A stretch of 64,000 nucleotides of DNA from NCBI RefSeq assembly GCF_002878395.1, contig NC_061121.1:19774465-19838464 (forward strand). Direction: 5' to 3'. The notes beneath the pieces were generated by a model. That model was not told the origin of the DNA, did not search any database, and worked only from the letters and a program-made list of their open reading frames with translations. How positions within the stretch are numbered: the stretch's first letter is position 1; the number at the start of each line of letters is the position of its first letter. This DNA is from Capsicum annuum. Its lineage: Eukaryota; Streptophyta; Magnoliopsida; Solanales; Solanaceae. Position numbers and translations under genes: made by a program. Shown in pieces: positions 35,298 through 47,156 of the stretch.

Positions 35298-35749
35298 TTC
35301 GTTGAGAACAGTTTTTTTACATGTATGGGCCAGAATGTTCGAGCCCACACAGAAGTCAATTTAATTTGAGTGGATTTTTTGCCCTTTTTGTTTGATCAAT
35401 AACAGCACAATGGCCCATTGTCACATGCTCCGCCAAGCATTATTAACACCATCAAGAAAAAGAGTTTTCATAGTGTACTTAGCTCAATGTCCACAATAAC
35501 TATTCCTATCCAATGTTCCAACCATAAATAACAACCCCTTCCTTCAATTTACTTTCAATTTCTAATAATTATTATATAGTACACGGAATTACTTGACTAG
35601 ATTAATTAAGATTTATGTCATATAGAGCTCATAAAGGAGAAAACGCTTTTTATCAATAGTGTCTTTATTCCTAAGACGCAAATTTGAAAAATCTTATAAG
35701 GATAGAGGATTCTCATCATTCATACTTTCTCATAAATTAAAAGAAGAAA

Positions 35750-36006
35750 TATTTTCTCCGTTAAAAAGAAAAAAAAAAGATCTATCTTTCTTTTAATCTG
35801 TTTAAAAACAAATGATCTGTTTCTTTTTTTGACAATATTTTAATTTTTAACTTTTCACGTTTCATATTTAAGACAAAAAGATTAAAAGATATTTTAATAC
35901 ATTTTGGCATAACTTTAATTTAGGACCCAAGATTCAAAAATCTTCTTTATTTTCTTAAACTCCGTATCAAGTCAAACTAATTCATTCCTTTTTTAATGAG
36001 GGAGTA
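35750..36006. mobile_element. Stowaway-like MITE (copy in segment B)
   Basis: TATTTTCTCCG left end and AATGAGGGAGTA right end. Counterpart of 11968-12224, with the same interior order (TTGACAATATTTTAATTTTTAAC then CGTATCAAGTCAAACTA). Confidence 0.6.
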
Positions 36007-38309
36007 TCAAGTATGTATGTCCATGTACTATGTCGAACAAATAACATATATCAATAGTAGGCAAATTTCATCCGTTCATTCGATTACTCGAACTCAAAAA
36101 ATTATTTTGTGGTAAATTTGGTCATTATAGTTTCAAGAGTATTCTTTTTTTGATTTATCATTTAGTATTTGATATTTATATTAAAAACTAATAAATTTGA
36201 ATTCACACAAAAAAAGTTCCATTATGAATTATGAAAAAATAAAGCACACCTTATCAAAGGCGACTCTTTTGCCGGTGTCTCGAGGAGTATTTATTTTCAC
36301 ACGATGTGAGGGGTCCATTGCTTCTTTGTTTTGACCTATCAGTAAAGCTATTTTGTTTCAATCAATAGCTTAATTGGAATGTCAGATTTATATATTGTAC
36401 TATTTACCTTAAAGAAAGCAAACCCAATTTCAATCCCTCAAACTTTTAATCTCTTTTCTAGGATTTCAATTTCTTTTTTTTAAAAAAGAAGAAGATTAAT
36501 GTAGAGAAACTGACATAAATAATCACCCACAAAATAATAGCCAACAAATATATATTTTTTTATATGTAGTAATTTATTTTTAATATATGGTTAAAATTAA
36601 TAGTATATAATTTTTCTCACCTCATCCTAGGAGCCCCTAACCCGTTTTCTTCCCTCGATGACTCAAACCCACAAACTAAATGTTGAAAGTGAAAGATATT
36701 TATTATTTGAACAACCCCCAATATCTATATATAACTAGAGAATATAATTATTTTTGACCATTCGATTGAGTATGTAAGTTTCCCATTAATTTAAGGGTTT
36801 AAGTAGGGACTTTGTTATGTACTGAAACTATTTGGACCACAATATCATATGGGCCATTGAACCTTCAATAACACATTTATAACATTGACAACCACCTTGT
36901 ACAAGAATTACTTATAGTATTTTCTCTATCTTCTTTTTATGGGTTGGTGAGAAATCTGCCCAATATACTACACACAAAAGTTAGTTATTTAATACAGTAT
37001 AATAGTGGTAAATTTAATTTCATACGTATGAAATCTTATATTAAGAGCTTCTAGCTAGTATATTATATTTTTATTTTGTATAATATTGATTTTAGAACAA
37101 TTTAAATGGCGAAACGTGATCATTGAGGATTCATATACCCAACAACGTAGTCCATGCATCAAAAGGGTGTTGTTGAACCCTTTCCTTGAAAAATTATATT
37201 GTGTGTATGTAAATAGAATTATGTATATTTATATGTGCAGAATTTTCTTAGTTCTTTTGTATATTTACATTTTTTATGTTATATTTTAGCACCCTTAATA
37301 AAATTCTTATTCCACCATTGCTACATCCGATCTCTACTTGTTCGGTATTAAGTCGTAATAATAATTACAGTTGTGTATTGAAGTACATAAACATTTTTCA
37401 AAAAAATAAATTAACAAAGTTATTGGTCCCCAAAGAATTGAAGAACCAACATTTTTCTGGAGAAATTTCACCCTTTCAAAATATTATCTGTTGCTTGATC
37501 ATTACGTTTTTTTTATTTTTTTTGAAAAAATCAAAAGTTACATATTAAGCAAATGTAATCCACATTCACTTTGTTATGGGAAAAGAACCTTTTAGGTATA
37601 TATGACTGGAGGAATCCTATGTTATATTGGCCTCAAAAGTAAGAAGAAGACTCCTAAGGGGTCTTTCACATAATAAAAGAAGTATTTTTTTTTAATCGCA
37701 CCAATATCAGGTAGTTTTGTCCATCAAGACTAGGGCATATCAAAAAAATTGTCTAGAGAATTTTTGTCTCTGCTGGATCAAAAAGAGATTTTTTATGTCT
37801 CGTAACTCGTTATATTTACACATATTTGGTCCAAAATGTGTTGGCAATTTGTTGAGGACCATTTTCCTAAGCAAATTCTTAAATGCCTTTCACACTCCAA
37901 AATAGTAGCTTGCCCACTAGAAAGGAATAAGCAATATCCATATTGTTAAATATTGAGAGAGAAAGGGAGGAAAACAAGTAGTTATGGTGGCATTTCTATC
38001 ATTAATTTGTCATCTAGATAAAGGGTTTATCTCAATAGAGCAAATTGATGAAATATGACCAAGCTATGAGAACATGCTAAATAGAAGGTGCAATTTTTGT
38101 CAAAATCTTTTAAAAAGAGGTAATCGATAATGTGGAATTGAGATTGAAGTAATCATATCAACATTGGTTGTTGTGCAGTGATGGAACTATCTCATCCTTA
38201 ATTAGGGATATCGGCTTCGTGTCTTATCTATGGAGAAAATCTTGTTGAAGGTGTACCTCCAAATGGTCATGCAGTGCATCCGGATTAGTGAAAGCCCAAT
38301 ACAAATACC

Positions 38310-40110
38310 TGTCACACCCCTTTTTCAATTTCGAAAAGATTTTAATTTTAAGTTCGAAAGGATTTTTATTATTAAAGTGACAAAATGAAGATAATTTGTT
38401 TCGAAAAGGACCTTTTACATTCAAAACTCAGAGTCGCCACTTGACATAATCTGGTGTGCCAAGTCACCATTGGAAAATCCTTTTCAAAATCATTTGACTC
38501 TTTAAACTGGTTTGCGAACAGAGATTCCGGCTAAGGAATTCTATTGACTGAGGGAAAGGTGTTAGGCATTCCTCGATCCCGTGGTTCTACCACAGTCGCT
38601 TGGTGGAGCGTATCGGCTAATTTTGACACTACAAATGTACAAACCACACAAAACACGTAAAACAATCAAACACACAAACAAAACAAAAAAACAAATCAAA
38701 AGTACAGTGTTCAGTCCAATTTATACAGTCCAAAATAGAAAAATGCAAAAAATAAATCCTATCTAACCTCAACTAATACTAACTATGCTCCCGTGCTTTA
38801 CCCGACGCCTCGGGCCTTCCTCACGAACGTCTTCCGCCAGCATAGTACGTTGGGGCATTCCCCAGTGAATAAATACATTGTGTCTCAAGGCATTCTCCGG
38901 CTAAATAAATACATTTGAATTAAACACGATAAACTAAAAACCAAACATTCACACGCACATTAAACATTCAAAACATTTAATAAACACATCACTCCTAAAT
39001 TTTTCCTATCCAAACTGACATTTGCCTATCCATTTCAATATATCATAATTTATCACATTCCAACAATATTCATGCTCATTACAAATTAAACAAAACAACA
39101 ATAGACTAAAGTTAATCTAAATTCAACTTTTTATAAATTTCTCAATTTCATCCCTAAACGACCAATTTCAATTCTCAAACGAGATACCATTTCACCAAAC
39201 CATAATCAAGCAAACCAACCACGAGTCAAAATAAACACGCATTCATCACCAACAAGGACCAAATAACACGTAATATTCAATCCAACACCAAATATAATAA
39301 ACAATGAAATAAAAAGAGAAAGAGAGTAGAATTGGACCTCAATTTGAAGCTTTCAAACCCAATGTTATTCGAATAAAGAGAGTCCGCACCAGGAAACCTC
39401 GAGCCGAACCTTAACACTAACAATCCAACTCGACAATGAGAAATAATGAGCCATTCATCATCATTTTTTACCGACACTGTTCACGTCGTTACTGTTCACC
39501 CAGTTACTATTCATGCTATTACTGTTCACTGACACTGTTTATGCCGGATTCTCATTGTCTAGACCCTTTTCTCTCTCAATTTTTTTTCTCTCGCGCGATT
39601 CTCTCTTTCTCTTCCTCATTTTTTTTTGTTTTTGTCAGGAAGATGATTTGGTGATTGTTGTTATTATGGAGAAGAAGATGATGAAAGAATGAGCCTTCCC
39701 CTTTTCCTCTTTTAGAATTTTCCTTTAATATTTTTTATTTGGTTTTTCTTTTTCTTTATTTATTATCCTATGTGGAAGCATATAATTGGTGGCTTGTGGC
39801 AATAAGTGTGTGGCATGTGGAAAAGTTAGTGTGACATGTGGAAAGATGAGGGTGGCGTATGGAAAAATGAGTAGGGTGTGTGCCTTTTGCATGTATCCAA
39901 TGAAAAATGGAAAGTGAGGTGTTGAAGTGGCATAGTGAGGTGGCAAATATGCTATGTATTTAATTATTTTCAATTCTCTTTTTTGGGAGAAATTATCAAT
40001 TAAACAAAAGTATGGTAAGGTGAATAAAATAAAAATAAAAATTTTAAAAAATAAAATAAAATAAACATGATTACCATATTTTCGAGAAAGTACAAAACTA
40101 CGTGTCTATA
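38310..40110 (-). repeat. Gypsy 3' LTR (left copy)
   Basis: Plus strand TGTCACACCCCTTTTT ... CGTGTCTATA (canonical end GTGTCTACA mutated). It contains GGGGCATTCCCCAGTGAATAAATAC and, near 39476-39540, a short array of GTTACTGTTCAC-type repeats. Confidence 0.92.
39476..39542. repeat. GTTACTGTTCAC minisatellite in the LTR
   Basis: Four to five degenerate ~17-base units built on GTTACTGTTCAC. The same array in the other LTR (48316-48392) has five to six units, so copy number has changed since insertion. Confidence 0.75.
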
Positions 40111-40125
40111 TCATGCCCCCTTTGG
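40111..40125 (-). other. Polypurine tract of the Gypsy element
   Basis: Minus-strand CCAAAGGGGGCATGA directly adjoins the 3' LTR. The same tract follows the LTR of the second copy at 62472-62486. Confidence 0.75.
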
Positions 40126-40439
40126 ATGTAAACACATGGTGTTTTCATACAAAGCAGTAGAAAACGAGACAAAATTTTGTCTTGACCTTTATTCAAAAGC
40201 ACAGAGCACGAGGAAGGAGGGAAATCAGGTCTTGACTTAGGACATCCTACCTACCCAAGTTATGAGGAAATCGAGTGAGTTATCTCAAAGAATTGGAAAG
40301 AGATGGACTATGCCGAGTTGGAGAGTCGAGTGAGGTCCCATCGAGGTTCCGGTCCGCGACTCTGTTATTACATCAAAAATGAAAATTACAAGTTAAAAAC
40401 ATAAATGAAATTACAAAATCCTATCTACGCAGCTTCTGT

Positions 40440-40690
40440 TAGACTCTTGACTTAAGTTTTATCACCCTATTCTTCAGGCGGGCTCCTGATTTGAAATTTC
40501 TTCAACTTGTTGCTTGGTTTTCAATTTCATCACCCTGTTCTCCAGGCGGGCTCCTGACTTGCTATTTTCAATCTGTTGACTTTCATTTTCTTCACTTTGT
40601 TACTTGACTTTCAACTTCTTCACCTTGTTGCTTGACTTTCAATTTCTTCACCTTGCTGCTTGACTTTCCATTTATTCGCCCTGTGCTTCC
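40440..40690. repeat. ~42-bp minisatellite, short form
   Basis: About six degenerate units of TTCATCACCCTGTTCT-CAGGCGGGCTCCTGACTT. At the same place in the second family copy (62810-63930) the array has grown to about 26 units. Confidence 0.8.
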
Positions 40691-41044
40691 GGCGGGCTTC
40701 TGAAATCACATCAAATCTAGAAAGAAAATTGTCTCAAACAAAATTATTGTAAAGAGAAAATTGTTTGCCAAAAAAGTAAAGTTCCAAAACAGATATTAAA
40801 TTATTTTTTTTGCCCCAGTTTACCATCAAAAGACTTTTGAGAAAGTCAGATCATACCTACTTGCATGTTGCAATAATGAATTAAGACTCTGACCAAGAAA
40901 TACATCTCTTGAGAGTAAAATTGAATGACCAAGACTAGGAAGTGCGTCTCCTAAGAATTAAAGTGAGAAATTCTGACTAGAAAGTGCGTCTTCTAGAGAT
41001 AGAAGTTTAAATTAAAAGTTGTGTCACCTGACAAATGAAAAGTA

Positions 41045-41530
41045 ACAAGGAAATGCGTCTCATAAGGATTAAGTGCAATAACTCTACTAGAAATTGCATT
41101 TTCTAGAAATTAAGGAGAATAACTCGACTAAAAGATATGCCTTATAGGAATCAAGAGGGATGACTCGACTAAAAGGTACGTCTTCTAGGGGTCAAGGGGA
41201 ATAACTTGACTAAAAGGTACATCTTATAGGAATTAAAGGGAGATGACTCGACTAAAAGGTACGTCTTATAGGAATCAAGGGGGATGACTCGACTAAAAGG
41301 TACGTCTTATAGGAATCAAGGGGAATGACTCGACTAAAAGGTACGTCTTATAGGAATCAGGGGGAATGACTTGACTAAAAGGTACGTCTTATAGGAATCA
41401 AAGGGAGATAACTCGACTAAAAGGTACGTCTTATAGGAATCAAGAGGGATGACTCGACTAAAAGATACGTCTTCTAAGAGTCAAAGGGAATGACTCGACT
41501 AGAAGGTACGTCTTCTAGAAGTGAAGGTTT
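41045..41530. repeat. ~41-bp minisatellite
   Basis: About ten tandem units of the form GACTCGACTAAAAGGTACGT then CTTATAGGAATCAAGGGG, the central ones nearly identical and the outer ones diverged. It occupies the place where pol would be expected. Confidence 0.9.
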
Positions 41531-44009
41531 AATTTAAGAAGTGTATCACCCAGCAAATGAAAACTAAAATCCTTGGGCAGGAAAGTGTGTCTCCGAGGGA
41601 TATAAGATGATGAATTTTTAACATGATTTAATTATCAAACTTGTGCAGCAACATTGCTTCCTACATTTATAAAAGCGAGAAATTAGGGGCCTTGATGTTT
41701 AGGCTTTGAAATCCTTGATTTGAAGGTGGAATATGTTCCTGTTTCATGCAAAGAAAAGTTATGAGTTAAAAACATGAAGACAGGTTTGTGGCTTTGGCTT
41801 TTGTGGCAAATGCTCTTGCCATCATCACATTTAACCTTGCTTCCAACCATTACATATATCATTGACTTGATGCATCATTAACCCAAACTCATATTATTAA
41901 GAGTGACCTTGAAACAAATACCGTATCTTTGCTTTGCCATGCTTCTCAGATAAACTCGTTGAACTTTGGTATTTCCATGAGGTCCCAGACTTGTCTGTTG
42001 ACAGAACTTTCTGTATGCCTTATTTTGGATCACAATCATCTCTTTCATGTGTTGGCCTTTTGTCTCATTTTTTGTAATTGAAGAAGCTGGTAGCCAGTGC
42101 TAAAATCTTTTCTCACTTGTTTTGACACGGACTTGACTCAAAGACAAGAAACGAAAAAAAAATGACAATTTTTGTTTGGATAACTGATCAAGAAAGATAA
42201 AATAAAAATAAAGAAAAGAAAGAAAAGACAATGAATGTCCTCTTTTGAAACAAAGAAACGAAAAATTCATCTAAAAATGACAGTCAACACTAATGATTAT
42301 GCCATGCATTTTGGATTAAGCAGCTTGATCTTTTTATCTAAACTTTCTACCCATTGTTGTTGAGTTAATGGCCTTGAAACCGAGTTGCTTCCTTAGTGGT
42401 GCCTTGAAGGGTTTTCGCCTACAAGCTTCTCTCATTTTTTTTCCTCAACTCACCATTGCCTTATGGTGTCTGTAAGGGTTTTCCACTAATGAGACTCTCT
42501 TATCTTTGTTTCCCTTAACTCACAGTCGTCTTATGGTTCCCGTGAGAGTTTTCATCAATAAGACTCTCTCATTTTTTATCTCTATCAACTTACCATCGTC
42601 TTACGGTGCCCGTGAGGGTTTTCACCAATAAGACTCTCTTATTTTTATTTCTCTCCTGATTTCTTATGTTGAGGAAGACAAGTAGTTCCCAACTGCATTA
42701 GCATATCCCTTGCATGCTTAGCCTTGACATCCTCAAAGATTGATCTGAAGGTCTTTCTTTGGTTGTAACTTGGCTTTTGGATAGGGTTAGAAATAAAGGA
42801 TGACATAAGGCCCAATCGACACTTGAAGTGGAGTGGGACCTATAACTTTTGGAATCGACTCAAACAATGAGGATTAACTCATGCCCTAGTTTCTTTTGAC
42901 TGGGTGACTCTAAATTGTTTATTTGGTTAGACTGAGCCCGGAGTAGGTCAGCCTACGTATCTCACCCCCGAAAGAGGAGAATCAGTTCACGCGTAGTTCT
43001 GGCAGCTTGTTTTTTTGCTTGATTCTGATTTTTTTTCTTTTGTTGACTCTTTTTTCTCTTTGGGACTTTTCTGACTTTATTTTTCTCGATGCTCTTCTTT
43101 TTCTCTTTTTTTTTGAAACTTTTATGAGTTTACTGTTTTACTCGACACCTTTTATTTTGAGCTTTGTTGACTCTATATTGATTCCAAAAGAGGTGTATGA
43201 AAGAAAATAAAATTAAGACTCAAATGAGATAAACAAAGGATGACACAATGTTTAGATAACAGAATGAAATGCCTTCGTCATATAAATCTTTAAAAATGCA
43301 AGTACATAACATGCAATTTGAAAGTTGGAGATGAAGATCATGTGTGACATCTTTTACAACATTAACTTCGACTGAGTTTGTGCGTCACTACTTCTTCTGC
43401 GCTTTTCTAGCATACAACTCCACTTTTGTTGTACATTTCTTACATTGAATGACTCATGATTTCGGGGAGCTGATTTTCTTTCTGTTCCTCTTGATATAGG
43501 ATCACGCATTCACTGTTTGACCTAATTGAGGTATGCCTTACAATTGATGACCAAGTTATTCTAGTGATTCTCAAAACAATTGCCTTAATTTTGAAAGAAG
43601 GTTTTAACATGGTCACCAAATGTCTTAACACACTACCTCTTTCTCACATGCTTTTTCTAACTTTAGCCCTTTGATTTAAAGTTCATGCTCAAATTGGATT
43701 TTAAGATCTAGCAAAGAATTCCGCCAGCATGTCATATCACTAAAGCCAACATAAAATATACTATGTAAAGAAAACAAACAAATAACATTTATTTAAACAT
43801 AAAGGAAAAAGAGACACTCTATTTAGTTGAAATAAAAGATAGAAAAGGTTTGACCATAAACGACAAAAGGGATAAAACAAGATAATCCCAAACTACCACC
43901 CTGAAATAATTTGGATAACAGCAATGAAAACAAAACAAACTCTCTGACCTCTTCCTAGTAGGGAGAGGGGTGACTTCTCAATTGCTCAGCCTGACACATT
44001 ATCCACTGA
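41531..44009. other. Non-coding interior of the Gypsy element
   Basis: No pol homology was found on either strand. The region holds a 70-bp tandem repeat (42391-42660) and one copy of a CCTACGTATCTCACCCC-CGAAAGAGGAGAATCAG module (near 42947-42985) that recurs at about 45627-45662 and 46110-46143. Open stretches at 43007-43210 and 43440-43631 lack family resemblance. Confidence 0.65.
42391..42660. repeat. 70-bp tandem repeat, four units
   Basis: TTATGGTGTC/TTATGGTTCC/TTACGGTGCC anchors fall at 42461, 42531 and 42601, exactly 70 bases apart, with a more diverged unit before them. Each unit holds GTGAGGGTTTTCACCAATAA and GACTCTCT. Confidence 0.9.
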
Positions 44010-45400
44010 TTTGCATATCAATATGACTAGAGCTTCCATCACTGTCAGACATATTTTCTTTAACAAATAAGTTCTGTATCCTCATGCTTAACTCATTGCC
44101 TCCCATATATTGTACAGTACCGCGTACTGGTGAAGAACTCTATGGAATGGTCGAGGGGCCAATGTTTTGCACCACAATCAATTTATCTTGAATCATCTTT
44201 TCTATTTCTCTTTTCAAAATATGACAATCTTCAGTACTATGACCCTGAACATCAGAATGATATGCACACTATACATTAGGATCAAAATTTCTTGAATGTG
44301 GGTCAGGTATATACCCAAGGATAGGAATAATCATGCCCCTATGTCTCAATCTCTAGAACAAACTGGCATAGGACTCCCCAATAGGAGTGAAATTATCCTT
44401 TTCCTTCCTCCTATTTGCTAACTCTGGCCTCGGATGAAACTTGAATTTAGAGGTTCTTTGGTAAATTTGTGGGGGTCGAGAAAGATGTTGAGGGGCAGGT
44501 GCATGCCATTATGGATAAAAAGACGGATGGGTACACAATTGTGCATTGTTCAAAGGACATTGAGCAAGTGGAATGTAACTCCTTGGATTTTGAAAAGAGG
44601 AATCTTGTTGCAGATGAATAAGTGGATTTGATATGTAATCTCGAGATTGAGGCTGACAGTATTGGTGAGTTGGACCTCTCAAACTCTGCTTTGACCCAGG
44701 CACGACAACGGATGCGTTTTCCTTCTTCTTTCATTCAGTTTCCCTTGAATGATTGCAATATCGTCCCAAATGTTTCACAGAATCATTCTGTCCGCCAAGC
44801 TCCTCAAATTTTAATGTCTCAAAGCTTGGAGAAAGGTTAACACTTAAAAATATGCCTCAGTTTTTATATGAAACATATTCATAGCCCACAAGTCCCAAGA
44901 AACTTTTCATATCATTTTCTACACTCTTAACTTTCCCAACCATTTTCTTTGGGTCTTCTAGCATGCTAGGCTTCTTAGTAAGAACATTTGGCGGTCCACT
45001 TAACTTAACTGTAGGATCAAGAGTATAACAATGATCATCACGAGTATTGAACGTGGATTCACTAGTTGATTGGGGAAGCACAATCATTGGATTGATAGCC
45101 AAAGTGGAAGCATTAGTAGAAGGTTGAGCAACAAAAGTACAAATGGTATGTGGTGATGTGAATGTGGTAGACTTATACTGAGGAGATAAAGAAAGAGTGG
45201 TGAAAGTATTGAGGTGCATTTGACATGGATTAAATTCTGAGGCATGCTGTGGTGCATCAACCATAGTAGGAAACTGACTTTGCTATTTTGGTGGAAGACT
45301 CAAGGTATTTGTAGGGTAAAAAGTGGGGAACTGAGGTGGAGGCAGCCCACTAGCCCAAGCTCGGTACATTTCCATCATTTGTTGTCTCCGTCTCAAATTC
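44010..45400 (-). pseudogene. gag: Gypsy gag remnant
   Basis: Read on the minus strand: MEMYRAWASGLPPPQFPT (near 45370), VDAPQHASEFNPCQMH (45260), VENDMKSFLGLVGYEYVSYK (near 44870-44930), LKFEELGG and HLGRYCNH (near 44760-44815), then a deletion removing most of the capsid core, then FTPIGESYASLF*RLRHRGM (near 44340-44390) and a CCHC-like CAYHSDVQGHSTEDC (44268-44224). The order is that of gag in a common Solanaceae Gypsy family, whose product forms the particle and binds RNA. Several stops and the deletion make it non-functional. No pol follows. Confidence 0.85.
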
Positions 45401-45409
45401 TCTTAATGT

Positions 45410-47134
45410 CCTGACTCTTTGTTTCATGCATGATGCCACTCTCTATATCCTTGTTGAACACAACTAACCCTTTCTTGAATTTGCTTTGATATGGAGGACC
45501 AGCCAGGAAGCCACAAACCAACCACCTTAAACTAACTGAACAAGAGGCAACAAATATGTTAGAGTTTAATATTTTTTATTCAAAACCTTTTTTACTTTTA
45601 GAAAAGATTACCGAACCCAAGAAGGGCGCCTACGTATCTCATCCCCAAAAGAGGAGAATCAGGTGTGCGTAGTTTGTGAAATTTTGCCAAAATGGCCAAC
45701 CAAACTCTTTTTCCTATTTTTTTCTTTTTTTTCTTGAAACTTTAAGATGAAAAAGAACATAACCAATTATCAAAAGAATTGACGAAATTTTTTTTTTCAT
45801 TTGTTTAGGTTTAAACTCCCTATACAAAAATGAAACCTACGATTACCAAAGAACTTGAAGCTCTTAAAGGAAAATCTTTTTATAGTTTTCTTGTAAAAAT
45901 GTATATGAAACATCTACTCTAATAACGACTGAAGAAAATCTTTTTGAATTTTTAAATAAGATCAACCAAAAATGAAACCTACGACTATTAAAGAAAATCT
46001 TTTTGTAGTATTCTTTTCGAGGCATATGTGAAAGACCTACTCTAAATAAGAGTAAAGAATTTTATTTTTTTGAATTTTTTAAATAAGATCTCCGAACCAA
46101 CAATAGGGTGCCTACGTATCCTACTCCCAAGAGAGGAGAATTAGGGCTGTGTAGTTCATTCAGATTGGACAATTAAGGATTATAGAACAAACAAAACCTT
46201 GACTTTAGAGACACGACTGCACGATGAAAATAAAATCTTTTTGGGTTTTTAATTTGACACTTTATACAAAAATGACATCAACAACTCTAAAAGAAAAATC
46301 TTTTTGGTATTTTTGTTATACGAAATGTAAAAAATTTCTAACATTTTTTTTGCATTTTTCTTTGATAGAAACTCCTATGAATGAATTTTTTTTTTGAAGT
46401 TTTCGAATTGTGAATGCATGCTAAACGAGACAAAGGAAAATCTTTTTGATGTTTTTGAGAAAATGAGTGCGAAAGGTAAAAAAAATCTTTTTGAATTTTT
46501 GAATTGTGAAAAATAAAAGCCATAAAAAACTCTAAAAACTCCGCAACTCTTTTTTTTCTTTTTGACTCACTTGTTCTTCTATTTTTTTCAACAATTCTTG
46601 CCTATGCCCTTTACTTCTAGCACATGCTTTCCCCAAATCAGTCCGTCAAATGACTACGTTACCCTCAAAGATGCAACATTTAGCACGTAGGGATTCTTAG
46701 GTGAGTCTCTTACAAAGGGCCACGTGGGTCCCGCTAGATCTCAATATGATGCAGATAAGCATGACCTAAAGGCCGATCTATGCTGAGGTCCACTAACAAG
46801 GCTGTTCGGGGGAGCGTATGGTCGATAGTGGATTACTTTAGCTTTCCACCTACTCCATACAATCCAATGGCTCCCCCTCCTAAAATAAGGGTAACTCAAC
46901 TACAGGTCGTGTACACACGTGTACTACGGAATTGTTGCAGAAAGAAAGACTCGGGGTATGCACATGATGCCAGATATAAAGCGGTAACACATAAAGTAAA
47001 AACTGTAAACAAAGAGCTCGTAGGCACTCAACAGCGATAAAGAATAACACAAAACAACACAAGAAAAATGTCTATACCCCTATAGTGCCAAACTAAGCCG
47101 ATACAACTCCAAAATAAGCTCGAATTCTGAAAAT
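45410..47134. other. Gypsy 5' leader, non-coding
   Basis: Between the primer site and gag on the minus strand. It contains two copies of the CCTACGTATC-CA-CCC-A-AGAGGAGAAT module (near 45627 and 46110) and at least seven scattered AAAATCTTTTTG(A/G)-TTTT motifs (45865-46505). No gene; stretches open at 46338 and 46780-47062 are not supported. Confidence 0.65.
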
Positions 47135-47152
47135 TCCCCAGCAGAGTCGCCA
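47135..47152 (-). other. Gypsy primer binding site
   Basis: Minus-strand TGGCGACTCTGCTGGGGA, a few bases inside the 5' LTR end. It starts with TGG, as needed to pair with a tRNA 3' CCA. The tRNA was not identified. Confidence 0.75.
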
Positions 47153-47156
47153 GAGC

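Larger units (their letters stand above)
33780..38309. repeat. Segmental duplication, segment B (partner 8310-13027 + 25126-26590)
   Basis: The continuous counterpart of segment A. At 36785-36800 it gives the uninterrupted sequence where A holds the 12.1-kb MULE. It ends at 38309, where the Gypsy element begins. Non-coding spacer 36007-38309 includes a T-rich tract and a decayed SINE-like stretch near 38165-38309. Open stretches at 37086-37905 have no family resemblance. Confidence 0.9.

Noticed and set aside
46780..47062. Frames of 86 and 60 residues on opposite strands before the Gypsy 5' LTR
   Set aside because: They lie in the element's leader next to the primer site and have no family resemblance.
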